Below, one piece after another: positions 11,701-23,500 of a DNA stretch of 64,000 nt. The position numbers and the translations under genes were made by a program. This DNA comes from Amoebophrya sp. A120 (lineage: Eukaryota; Sar; Dinophyceae; Syndiniales; Amoebophryaceae). How positions within the stretch are numbered: the first letter of the stretch is position 1; each line of letters opens with the position of its first letter. Under the pieces are notes generated by a model. It saw only the letters and a program-made list of their open reading frames with translations. It had not been told where the DNA came from and did not search any database. The stretch covers positions 1,443,984 to 1,507,983 of the forward strand of contig CAJINV010000014.1 in the NCBI GenBank assembly GCA_905178155.1, read 5' to 3'.

Positions 11701-14700
11701 GATATCCTGAGTAAAAACGTACCCACCCCATAGTTGTAATGCAAATCTGCATGCTGAAAATGTTTCTCATGCGGAGCCCCATGAGAGGCATTGTATAGTC
11801 GTGCTTTGCAATTTGTCATGCTCCAATCAGCATGGTATGCTAGATCTGTGATGCTCCTGAGCTAGCTCAAACAGCACTACAATACGAGTCCAAATTTGTC
11901 ATGCAAAACAGCCAAAACTTGTGGATTTGTCTAGCCGATTCCCCATCTTGACTATGGTGTGGGTACGTTTTTACTCAGGATACACGAAACCGGTGATGCC
12001 GACCCGGCTGCCCAAACAGTCCCCGCACGGGCACTGCTACTTGTACCAGACCCGGGGGTACAGTGGCACCTTCCCGGACAAAAAATACGAGATCTGCAAG
12101 CCGGAAGACAAGCACGACGCGCGGTTCGCGATCCACGACCAGTACGGGGACGCGAACTACTATGTGAAGGGTGTCCAGTATCTGATCGGCACCGAGGGTC
12201 CGACGGCGCAGGCGAAATCAGCTTTATTAGCCGCGGAGGGCAACGTCGGGTTTTACCACCGGGTGGTGTTTGATCGCAACGCGACGGTGTACCCGGAACT
12301 GTACTTCGTCGGCTGTAGTGGTCCGAAATTACGATCTCTGTGCGGGTATTATTTGTTTTCCGGGGAATTCACCCAAGGAGCGACCATGTTCACCATGAGC
12401 AGCACTGTCCCTGGGGATCAGAAAGCAGTCGTGTACCGGCAAATTCGCGGCTCTACCTTCATCGATTCGCTTTTCGGCGAGCGTTGGACCATCGGGCCGG
12501 ACCCGAATACCGGGCTGCAAGCGAACTTCCTGGTCGATCAGAACCTCGCGAACTACGCGAACAATCTGAAGGCGTTCTACGGCGAGCAGACGACGTTTGT
12601 GAAAGTGCACAGACACACGTACGACTTGTACAATCCGACCACCGGGACGAAATTGACCGAGCAGGGGGTCTTCCTGGAAGTGGACCTTTTGATGACCGGA
12701 TCGAATTCGCATTTCGTCTACCCCGACCAGCAGATGGGGCCGTTTTCCTACAACCACGAAGTGCACGAAACGAGGAAGCAGAAGCTGGCGGACGTGTTTG
12801 GTGTGCCCGTGGCGCAAGTGTCTCCGCTGGACGGGTACAAGGGGAGGCTCGGCGCGGGAGATGGGAATAGTGCGAATGGTGGGGGAAAAACACCGGTGTC
12901 CTACTACATGACAAGTGTTGGCCTCCCGGATTCCTACCACGGCATGGTGAAGGAGCCGATGGACGAACTGACGTGCAATCAGGAGATGCGGACGAACGTT
13001 TTGTGCCCGATGCTCTGCACCATGACCAACACGTCCATCGTGAACAACCCGAACAACTGCACCTCGGTTTGCGAAAAGGAGTGCACGGGCGTCTACCCGG
13101 GGTTTGACATGAAAAGAGGTCTAAATTCCGCCGCAAGCATGACGGCGATGTTGGCGCATTTGGGGAAAATCAACTACAAGGCAAACCAGGACATTGTCAG
13201 AAACTTGCTGGGGGAAGAGGCGTACACGACGAGTGTTATCAACCACGGTAGCTTCGACTCTCCGTACTTGAAGCGGTACAGCGAGGAGCATTTTGGGTTG
13301 TTCAAGAAGATCTTCTATCCTCTGCAAAAGTATCGTACTCGTATTGCAAGTCTTGCATTACAAATCTTTTTTTTAAAGGTAAATCCGCATTACAAATTTT
13401 ATTTCTCATGCTGAGGAAATTTGTAATGCATTTATACGAGTACGATACTTTTGCAATGCATATCTTCGCGAATGAGAAAGAGGCGAGCGATCTTCTGCAT
13501 CCTTACGTGGCCAAGATGGACAAGATCGAGGACGATTTTTTGTCGGAAAAGGACCAGGAATTTTTGGAAGAGAAGTACGGAACAAAGAAAGATCATGATG
13601 CGAACAAGATGAACAAAAACTCTATCGACAAGAACATGCTAAAAGCGGTGAAGGCCAGTCGACAGTCTTACATGTTCATGAAGAGGATGAAGCAGAGGCT
13701 GTTCAATCCGGAATTTACGGAGTTGATCGAGACAAAAACCATCTGGACGAAGCCGCTGGACGAGATCGACGCGATGGATTATCCGGACGCAGGAGATGCA
13801 AATAGCCAACAGTTTTACTACGAAGAGCCATCAAGTTCATCTGTGGTTCCTCTGTCCAAAGTTTTCGGAACCAAAGTCACCTACCACGTGGACGAGAAAA
13901 ATTTAGATGACAGCGAGCAGCTCGTTCCCGCGGAAAAGAGGTCTCTCCGGAATAAATCGGTGGAACTGAAATCTAGCACGAAAACCCGGAAGCTGATGAC
14001 CAATAGCAAACGACGCCAGTTGTCGCATTTACCACTACCCTCCGCGAACAAACTCCGGTCCTACGACTGGAACGTCGACGCCTTGCACTTGATCGAGGAG
14101 CTGACCTTAACCGAGTTGACCGGCTGGACGCAGCCCGAGCACAATGCGAACACCTCGACGTTGATTTACGAGGTGAACAAAAACCGGTGGCGCTTGTCCG
14201 TCGGCGAAGCGGAATCGCTTTTCGAAGGGCAGTTAACCGCCGGGAAATTCACGTTTGAGTGCACGACTGGTTCCATGACGGATCCGTGTTTGAGTGCGAA
14301 TTTAGACCACTGGGTTGCGTGCGACGCCAGTTACATGTGCAACATGGAGCCGGAGCCGAAGTGGAAGTTACCAGCAGCGTCCGAGCAGGACATGTTCGCA
14401 AAGCAACTGGCGTATGACATGCAGCATGAGGACAACAACGCTTGCCACTTGCAAGAACCGAACAACAAGTGCACGACGTTTTACAAGCCGGAGTACCACT
14501 TCATCGAGAAAGCGCTAGTCCCCCCAAACGCATCTCCCAGTGCGAAAGAGGCCGCGAAGTGCAACAAAGACACGAACGACCAGAAGAGAAGAGACTCGCA
14601 GCTGTACCCCATCGTGACGAAGAACGAAAACGCGTGGATGTTCCAAATCGAGGACTGTGGCTTCCCGGGGGTTGACGGCTTGTACATCTACGACCCGGGG

Positions 14701-17700
14701 AAGGTTTTCTACATCGTGAAATTAGTCAACGAAACGGCCGTAAAGACTTGGGACACCCCCGCAAACGTGGATCAGACGGAATCGAGTTTACATTACTTTT
14801 CGAGGACAAACATTCGCGCGCACGAAGCCGGTAGTCACTCTGGGTATCATAGTGGGATCATCCCCAACAGCAACGAAAGAGATTCGGTGAACGGCATGAC
14901 CAGGATCTACGAGCACATCAACGGTACGGCGATGATCTACTACGATGCGGTGAAGCACCAGTGGTTGATTCTCGGGAACATGACGGGGCAAATTCAACCG
15001 TGGTCCCGGAAATTCGGGTCTTTTGAGTCGTCCAAAATTTCGACTCCCCCGTTTGACTTGCACCGGAACCGGCACGACCCCCCAACGACGCAGATCTCAT
15101 CTTCGGGAACTATTGTGACGAATCAGGACCTGAAGACGATCGGGTCCCTCGGGACCTGGACGTTCCGGCCCTCCAGCAAAACGGGCGCGGCGGGGGGGGA
15201 AGTGCTCCCCTATCACACGGACAGCGCGACGAAGAACTACGGGTTTACGCCGATGACGCACGAGCGGTTTGTGTTGAACGATTTGATCCCCGGGTACCAA
15301 TACATGGGAGAATTTCTCCAAGGTCACCCCGGCCTCCCGATTCTCTTTTCCTGCAGCTCCAAAGTGGGGTACGCGGCTTTGTGCAACAGCAACTGGCGCG
15401 CGGAGCACCGGCAAACGGACGGACTGCCGCCGCCGAAGGTGAAGATGTTCCTCGGGCCGCCCACGGTGGAGGGCGTGGACTACTGGCACCCGGCGACGCA
15501 GAGTGACACGACCTTTCCGAACATTTTCACGATTGAATTACCCGACCACGAAAAAATCTGCAAGGAGGTGGTGGACGAGATCAACAGGGAGATTGGATTA
15601 CCCAATTCCCACGCTTCCCGGGAGGATTTCAAGCACGTGGCCTTCATGTCCTGCATGTTCAACTACTTACCGGGGAAGTACGTGCGGACCGGATACCCAG
15701 AACGGGACCAGATTTTCGGGCAGGAGGACGGAACCACCCCAACGTGGCAGTTGGTCCATCCGGGTTTGAAGGTGAACGGCTTGGAACCGTGGTTGTTGCA
15801 AGTCGACCCGACTTTGGTCACGGCCGACACGGCGTATGTTCTCCGGCCGCCGAAGATGTGCAACGCGACGCACCCGAACGGGTTGACGAACAACCACGTT
15901 TGTTCGAACTGCGAAAACCAGGACGCGTTCTTTTGCCAAACGGACCACGTGAGAACGCTGTGCACCAACAGCAGCAATTGGCACGTCGCGACGGCCGCCG
16001 GTCAGCCGGGGGCGCAGCTGCCGTACGGGATGGAAGACACGAGTTCGATGACGATGGCTCAGATGTTTGCCGCGAAGCACCCTCTGATGTCACCAATGGG
16101 TGTTCCGAAATCCAAGCCGATTCTGAAAGAGGACCCGGACCCGGCGTATTACGTTTATTCCGGGATTTGGGTGGAATTCTACGGGGTGTACGTCGCGATG
16201 AACCCGGTCTCGTCCTTCGGGATGGTGGACGTGCTCATGCGGGGGAACAAGGCGATGACGGACCGGACGTGGTACAAAAATGTCCCAGCAAGCGCGATCA
16301 ACGCGGACGGGTACACGATTAACTGGAACCAGTACTGGACGAGCATCTACGGGTCCACCGCCGACAGTATGCCGGAACCCCCCGCGCCCACTTTGAGCCT
16401 GGTCGAGCAGTTCGGGGGGAATGTGTTTGTGAAGGCGACCACGGACGTGAACCCGCAGCCGACGATCATGGTGTACAACCAAGCAAACCAGTTATGGGAA
16501 TTGCGGTATTTGTTTTCCGAGACGGACTGCTTTCACCCCGTGTCTGGTGTTCTGATCGGGAGGTCGGAGGCGGTTTCCAGTGATTACCAGCTGTGTTTGA
16601 CGAACAAACACCCGAGTAAAAAATTATGCCGCTGCGTGTCCCGCATGACCAAAGCGAGCGACCCGGTGTACATCTGTTACTCCCCGCAGAAAGAGGTCGC
16701 GCCCTGCGGGTCCGGCTGGCAGGTCCCGGCACCGTGCGACACGAACGCGTTCCGGACGACGTTTGGCCATTCTTGCGAATACGCAAAACAGTCACCCCCT
16801 CGACTCGCGAAAGTGCAGGGGCCGCAGGTGACTCGCGGGACGTTCGTCGAAGCGGCCGGGGCCACGACGACCCCGCCGCCGACGACCACTGGGCTACCGC
16901 CGACCACAACCGAGAATCCGAAAGTGGTTACGACTTACACGAACAACGTTGCGGTGTCCATGCAGTTCGACTACTTGCAGAACGCGGAGGCACCCGCGGC
17001 CACGGCGCTGCGCATCATGAACGACAACGCCATGAAATCGGCTTTGGAGAAGGGGTTCGCGGCGTCTATCGGGATGAACGAGACCAGGGTGACGATCACC
17101 TCGGTTTCTGTGCCCGGGACAGCAACGGACACGACAAGTTCAGACACGAGCACTTCCGATGCTGGCACGACCGGTAGTACAACATCGAGCACGAGCAACT
17201 CCACCAGACGTGAGCTTTTCACGGTCGACATGACGATTAAATCCAGGAAGGCAGTGGAAGCGATCATTGCAAAGGAGAAAGAGCAGGCCCGTGCCGCAGC
17301 GGCGGCAAAGACACCAGCATCAAGGCACCTCCAAGCCTCAACCAAATTCGAACTGCAAATCGACTACCGGATTCTGATCACATCCACAGACCGCACAACC
17401 ACAATTGGAAAAGCGAATTGCTTGCAGTTAACGACTGAGCAGTGCAACGATTTGCTCAAAGAAGCCGTCGCCGCGGTCGACACGAACACGCTCACCACCC
17501 AGTTGATCATGGCGATCAATCTCTCCGGTTCGCAGCTAGCGAAGGACTTGTTGGTCCGGGATGTGTATCAAATGTAAAAATGTCTGGGTCTGGAAGATTG
17601 CCAGGTTTGTCATGCACATTTTGCATGACTCCTCAAGTCTGCGATGCATGCCCTAGCATCACAGATTTTTAGAGGGCTTCCTGAAGCCTATTCCGCATGA

Positions 17701-18895
17701 CAAATGCTCTTTCCGTGCTGCAAAATTTGGACTCTCTTTGCTGCTCATGCAATACAGATTTTTTTAGAATCCAAAATGAGCATGACAAGTTGGACCCTTC
17801 CAGACCCAGACATTTTTACAGTTGATAATGTGTTGTCCAAACCGACCATGACCACCTCCATGGACAGCTTCATGACACTATCAAAAGGAAAAATCCCCCC
17901 TCCCCATATCGAAAAGGCACGCCTCAGAGAATTTGCGATGCTGATTTGTGACCACAAATAGCGTCTGTCTTGCAAGAAAGCAACGGCATAGGCTTGGCTC
18001 CGTTATGCAGTCGGTTTGTAATGCTGTCGGGCGTACAGCATAGACGTTCCCCATGCTAAGTGCCTAGGCCAAAGCCTCTCTATATTGGCACGATATGGGC
18101 TTGGAGTCCTCTACTGCAAGACAAATCTGATTTGTGTACGCAAATCCAGCATCAGAAGTCTCGTTCTGCTATGGGGAGGGGGATTTTTCCTTTTGATAGA
18201 CGCAAACGGTCGACGAGATCTTCGCGGCCAAAGTCCCGGTCCGGCCGGTTTCCAAGATGCAGATCGCGTGGCGAGTGACCATCGTCATGCGGTTTCTGGA
18301 CTGCATGAGCGAACTGGAGCTGAACGCGAGTCCGCAGCTGACGCAAGCGTTGAAGTTCTCGTTTCAGACCTCCTTGGACCGGATCGCCAACGCCAATCAG
18401 TACCAGGAGGTGCAGACCCAGGTGCACTGTTTGCTCTGCTCGACCATCGGGTGCGGGTTTTTGACAAGAGAGCTGGAGGAAGGGAAGGACAGCGCGAATG
18501 ACAAAGCGGCTCTACCTTTACCGTCGCAGTCCAGCATGACAAAATCCAGAAGTCTCCAGGAGTCGCAGCAATCCCGGCACATCCACGTGGACGTGTTGCT
18601 CGTGTACCGGTCGGCCACCTCGGCTTTCGCCGCCTCTGCGGCGTTGGAGTCGACTCTGACGGAATTCGCGCAGTACCTGCACGAGGATTTGGCAGTGCAG
18701 CTTCCCGCGGGGATCTACACCGTGGAAAATGTGGAATCCGTCGGGCCGCCGCAACTCGGGGGCGGGGTGGTCGGCGAGTGGACGGTGAACTCCGCTCCGT
18801 CCGGAAAATTTGCTGGCGTGTCGGGCTCCTTCGGGTCCTTTGCTCTCGTCGGCATGATGGTGTTGTGGGTGGCGGTGCGCGAAATGCTGTTGTGA
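8724..18895 (+). CDS. Giant cysteine-rich secreted or membrane protein, 2744 residues
   Basis: Exons 8724-10304, 10529-10704, 10973-11036, 11196-11412, 11670-11702, 11988-13315, 13468-17565, 17833-17878 and 18204-18895 sum to 8235 nt, exactly 2745 codons. Intron 1 is GT-AG; the other seven introns are introners. The protein starts with a basic, then hydrophobic segment that could be a signal or anchor. Long cysteine-rich regions with many N-x-S/T sites follow, then a Thr/Pro linker near 16860-16920. Two or three short modules follow near the end (examples start AVSMQFDYLQ, FELQIDYRIL, HIHVDVLLVY). A C-terminal hydrophobic helix (FALVGMMVLWVAV) ends it. The layout fits a type I surface or secreted adhesin-like protein, but no named domain is certain. 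Nothing in the sequence gives its partner. Confidence 0.8.
10705..10967 (+). mobile_element. Introner, family A
   Basis: 263 bp, TATC...CATA, flanked by perfect TTCGA repeats. Arms carry TGTCTGGGTCTGGAA and its complement. Removal joins LRYF to EFDNQW in the giant gene. Confidence 0.92.
11037..11190 (+). mobile_element. Introner, family B
   Basis: 154 bp, TATG...CATA, perfect TCCAA repeats. The interior is a near-palindrome built of GCATTACAAATT words. Removal joins LLKTIQ to TEVSSNAV. Confidence 0.92.
11413..11664 (+). mobile_element. Introner, family A
   Basis: 252 bp, TATC...GATA, perfect GCGTT repeats and family A arms. Removal joins TENQR to SGTNNVNIEF. Confidence 0.92.
11703..11982 (+). 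mobile_element. Introner, family C
   Basis: 280 bp, TATC...GATA, perfect CACGA repeats. The arms are almost perfectly complementary over about 29 bp and start with GAGTAAAAACGTACCCACCC. Removal joins IEFT to KPVMPTR. The other C element (26217) has the same length. Confidence 0.92.
13316..13462 (+). mobile_element. Introner, family B
   Basis: 147 bp, TATC...CATA, perfect TCTTC repeats. Removal joins FKKIF to ANEKEASD, connecting the two largest exons of the giant gene. Confidence 0.93.
17566..17827 (+). mobile_element. Introner, family A
   Basis: 262 bp, TATC...GATA, perfect ATGTG repeats. Read through, it would stop the protein two codons into the element; removal joins VRDV to LSKPTMTT. 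Confidence 0.93.
17879..18198 (+). mobile_element. Introner, family G
   Basis: 320 bp, TATC...GATA, flanks GACAC and GACGC (4/5; the difference is silent). Arms carry AAAAGGAAAAATCCCCCCTC. Removal joins DSFMT to QTVDEIF. Confidence 0.92.
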
Positions 18896-20566
18896 GTGGA
18901 GGAAAAGCGTGGGTGAATCGACGACGAGAGGAAATACGCTTGTTGTTCAACACCAGATGAACTTTTTTTGCATGATCACTTTTTTCACAAGGTTTATGGC
19001 AATTCTTTGTATGATTTTTGAAATTCATCTTCACTATACACAAATTTAAACCAGTTTGGCAGTGTTTCTGAATGTTTTGTACAGTAAGTTTGGCCTGAAA
19101 ATGGCTGTTGTGCATGGGATTTCATTGCACGATGATTCTTGTTTTTTTGGCCGTAAGTAACTAAGAAATACACGAAGCAAAATCATAGTCCGAACCATGT
19201 ATTCACGGAATAAAGCAACCATAGACAGCATACAAAAGCAGTATCTTCAGTACTACAACACTCTTCTTGATTAAACTCTGAAAGCAAGCCGGTAAGCAGC
19301 GAAGCAGGCTGAGAAAGCAGGAGCTAGCAACACTCTTCTTGATTAAACTTATGAAAGCAAAAAGACACAACCAGAACATCTTTATTTTTTGGCATTTTTT
19401 TCAGAGAACAACTTTGCATGACCAAAAAAGCCCACGAATAATTTTTTGAACTGACAACTTTCACTGGACTTTTTCAGATTAACATTCGATGAACATCAAA
19501 ACTTTTTCAGATTAACATTTTTCATCTTTACCTTCGGTTTTCATTTTAGCATATTACATTAGCATCACATAAGCCTACCCGTGAAGATTTACGTAGCTTT
19601 CCCCAATCCACGACCCCGTCCCCTGATTATCCATCACCTTCAACCACGTCTCTAACCTTGAGAAGCGCAAAGCCAGCGTATCCCGTGACTCGTCAACCCT
19701 AAGATGCGAATCTACTTGAGGATGGCTTTGCGAACACATAAAAATCCCGAAAACAAATTCTCAGACCAAAATTGTATCGTATCCCTGTACAGTTTCTGAA
19801 AAAAAAAGACTGCGTCTCGTCCGGGCAGCCAGTGCTGTGCTGGGTGGTGGTTGGGCCTTACTTGCGGTTATGCCGAGGACATTTATGTCCTCGCGCGTGT
19901 TTCAAGATAAGTCCGTTAATTTTGCTTTTCTTTTTGTCTCGTCTTGGACCGGGAAAGAGCAAGCGTTTAGTTTTTTAGTTCCTGCTTGCACGAGCGAGGC
20001 AGCCTACGGAAGATTCTTGATCGTCCTTTGTGTAACTTCTACAACCAGAAAAATTAATTGTCGTCCGTGGGCGCAAGAAATCAGTCGGTCGTAAATGGTA
20101 CCCTCGTGGTTGAGATCATACATCGTTTTCGAAGGAATTATGTGAAATTTAAGGGTCATATTTGTCTAGCCTGGGTCGTCTAAGTCTTTAAATTCAATGT
20201 CGTTTATTTGTCGTGATTCACTGTGTTGGTCTTGGTGGGCCGGTCGTAGTTTCCTCACAGTTCATCTTTGCCTGTTGCCACAGCAGGCCGCAAAGTAGTG
20301 CACGTAGACAGAGCCGGTGGAGGAACGACTAGAACTAGATCCAGGTGGTTAACATGCGCATGTCAATGAAAAAGTAAAAGATCGACTTGGAGCAGGAGAC
20401 GTCGTGTACAATATCATGGTTTTCTCGTAGCTTCTCGTAGTGCAGCCGCCGAGTAGTTCTGTGTTTTTGTTGAAGATGAAGTAAGAAGCAAAAGAGCGCA
20501 AGCTCTTTTTGCATAAAGAAGATCAAAATCACTATCACCCCCGCCCGACTGTAAGAACATCAAACC
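18896..20566. other. Intergenic with short direct repeats
   Basis: No gene seen. Near 19257 and 19329 the phrase ACTCTTCTTGATTAAACT occurs twice. ACTTTTTCAGATTAACATT occurs at 19468 and 19501. Otherwise AT-rich spacer. Confidence 0.45.
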
Positions 20567-23500
20567 ATGAATGACTACACACGGTACCGGGCTGCGGTTA
20601 CGCACCCGAACAAGACGCTGGACAAGATGATCCGCCACGAGGAGATGCAGCGCATGAAGACCCGCGTGCGGAACGCAAGCCCGGAAAAGGCGGTGACACT
20701 AGACCTCGGCCGCATCCACGTGAAGAAAATCGAGGCGTACGAGAAGTATCTCCGGCATGAGAGGCTGCAACGGCAGCAGTTCCACGAGCACCAGCAGTCC
20801 CTGCAGTCCATGAAAAGCCGGATACAAAAATCCAGTGCGGCGGTTGTCATACCCGCGCGGGCGATGTTGCTGCAACAAGGGACTAGTACGGGTTCGAAGA
20901 GTCGGAGTTCCTCGGCTCCTGGGACTGGTAACAAGAAACACAAACAAGGGAAGAAAGACCACAATAGTTTGAAAATCACAGGGGAGAAGAACAGATTAGC
21001 TTTAATCCTCGGGAATATCGTCCAAAACCTAGACAACTTATCGAAAAACGACGCGTACCAGGAGGATGAGCAAATTCGGGCGAGGATAAACGCCATCCGG
21101 GAAAAATTTACCGCGATCAAAACGCACATGCGGTACACGCAGGTGCACCAGGTCAGTAGTGAAAACGTGATCAATGACTTAAAAGTCCGCGCGGCGGTCG
21201 CAGCCGGGATCAGACGAGCGGAAAGCATTGTCGCGAAGCAGATGACGAATGCGAGTACTATGCGGGTTGCTGGCAGTGGTGAAGTAGATTTTGAACCAGC
21301 GCAGCAGGAGGCATCTCTGCAAGGAGCACCTGCATCTTCTGGTGTGCAGCAGTCTCAGTCACAACACCCACCGGGAACGCCACCGTTCCCGGCCACTCCG
21401 CCTGGAAGAGGAGCAGAAACAGCTGCTGTTTCAACATCCGGTGGCGCTGGTGGTACTCAAAGTGGAGGAGAAAATACAGCCGTCGCCGCTCAACAGGAGA
21501 ATTTGAACGCAACTAATGTGACAAATGCACCAGCAACTTTCGCGGATCAACCACCGGTCGGGCCGACATTTGCGGCGCATCAAGCTGTAGTTCCAGCAGG
21601 AGGGAGTGATCAAAAACAAGTTCTAGTTGTGCTCACCCAGCCCGAAAAGTCATCCTCTTCCTCTAGCGGGAACAAGAAAGGAAAAGCGTCAGCTTCTTCT
21701 TCAAGTATCAACCCGAAGATGGGTAGCTCAGCAGGAGCAAAAGGAACGTCATCGGGTAGTAGTTCCAAAGACAAAAAAGACGGGAAGAATAACCCTGCTT
21801 CTTCGAAGGAGAAACCTTCCGCCAAGGAAGTCTGTGTCCTCCGGCACCAAGCCGCTGTGATTCAACAACAAGCGTCGGTCATCCAGCAGCAGGCACAGCT
21901 GATTGCGCAGGCCGTGAAGAATGACCAACTGCACGAAACGGGCGGCATGATGGCGGCGGCTCTGGACGTCGCGACAAACCAGGCGCAAAGGGGGCGGATC
22001 ATGAACAATCAAGCCGCCGCAACCATGGCGGGGAAGGACTTCGGGACAGCTGCAAATAAAGCCGGAGGAGATCATCATAAGGCTGCTGGTGGGAAGAAGA
22101 AGCAAGACAAAAAAGACGGAAAGACCGGTCCGCTGGGGAAGAAGAACAAATACGAGCGTGCTGGATCATATCCACTGGAAATTTCCTGTACACAGACAGC
22201 ATACAGATGGTGTTTCTACTACATCTACTGTATGGCGAAACTTTCATCTCTCAAACCTGTTACTGTTTAGCATGACAAGTCGGACGCTTTGAATATGGGG
22301 AAAGTAAAACTTCTATGCAATGATGCATTTCGCACATCATGTACGGGAAATTTATTGCATTGCATAGAGCAAAGTCAAAATTGGCACGCGTGCCGGAGGA
22401 AGCATCTTTCTCCCTCGCAAGTCGCGCCGGGACGGAATCTGTGTTGCATGGGGAGGAAGAGGCGGAAAGAGAACCGGTGGAAGCGGAGACCAGGCCAGTC
22501 AGTGCGTCCGAAGTGGTGGAACAGGAACCAAGGTAATTCTTATGGGTAATTTCAATTTGTGATGCTGGGCATGATGCATAATGCGAAGCTCAGTCGTGCA
22601 AGAAGAAGAACCGCATGAATTCATTTCAAACGAGACTTCTTTTATCGAACTTGAACCTGTAGAAAAACTTCTATCACGACATCAGAACCCCACCCATCCC
22701 GGACAACTTCAATCTGGAAGCCTCCCCCGGCGGGTTGGAAATGACGCACGTCGGCGGCAGAGCCGGCCCGATGGCAAAAGATTTAGTCCAGAACTTAGTC
22801 GACGGCGCCATTCGAAACGATGCCGACACTCCGGAGGACGATAGGTACGGGGGAAGGGAGGTAATCGATTCTGGCGATCAGCTGGACTCGGACAGGATGC
22901 AGAAGAGCAGCCCGAGAGTATTTTAAAACTACAACTAAGTAGTTTATTTCGCTTTTTGCTCGATTTTTGAGATTTTCTATTTTGTTTTTGCATCCCTAAA
23001 TCGAAGAAAACTAAAGATCAATCTATCACCATTCGATCAGGTCGAAAACCAGAACACGCGGCACGCCCGACGGCTCGCGTCATCGCTATGGCGTTCTCAA
23101 ACGTTACATTCTCAACTGATACATGGGTTTATGCAAGAACAGCAACAGTGAAAGCGGCAATATTGCAGCTTTCGCATCACAAATTTGCCACAAATTTTCA
23201 TTTTGTTTAGCCCTTCGAAAATTTGTCATGCAAAGCACCTTGATCAAGTGGAGACCGATGGCAATTTTGCATGAAAAATCCGTGTAACAGTTGAGAATGT
23301 AACAGCTGAGAGCGCCATAATCGCAAGACACGTTTCAGCAAGTGGACCGACCTCCAATAGACCCGAGCCAGCAACACCAGTACTACGATCACCAAACCGG
23401 AGCTGTGGCCCAAGTAGAAGGACCACATCAAGCAGCAACTACACCGGACAACCTCACTTCCGCGCAATTAGAAAGTCTCGATGATGAAAACCAGCGGAAC

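Noticed and set aside
20567-20900. KIAA1430/CFAP97 assignment for the gene at 20567
   Set aside because: Only a loose basic helical resemblance; no residue pattern firm enough to name it.
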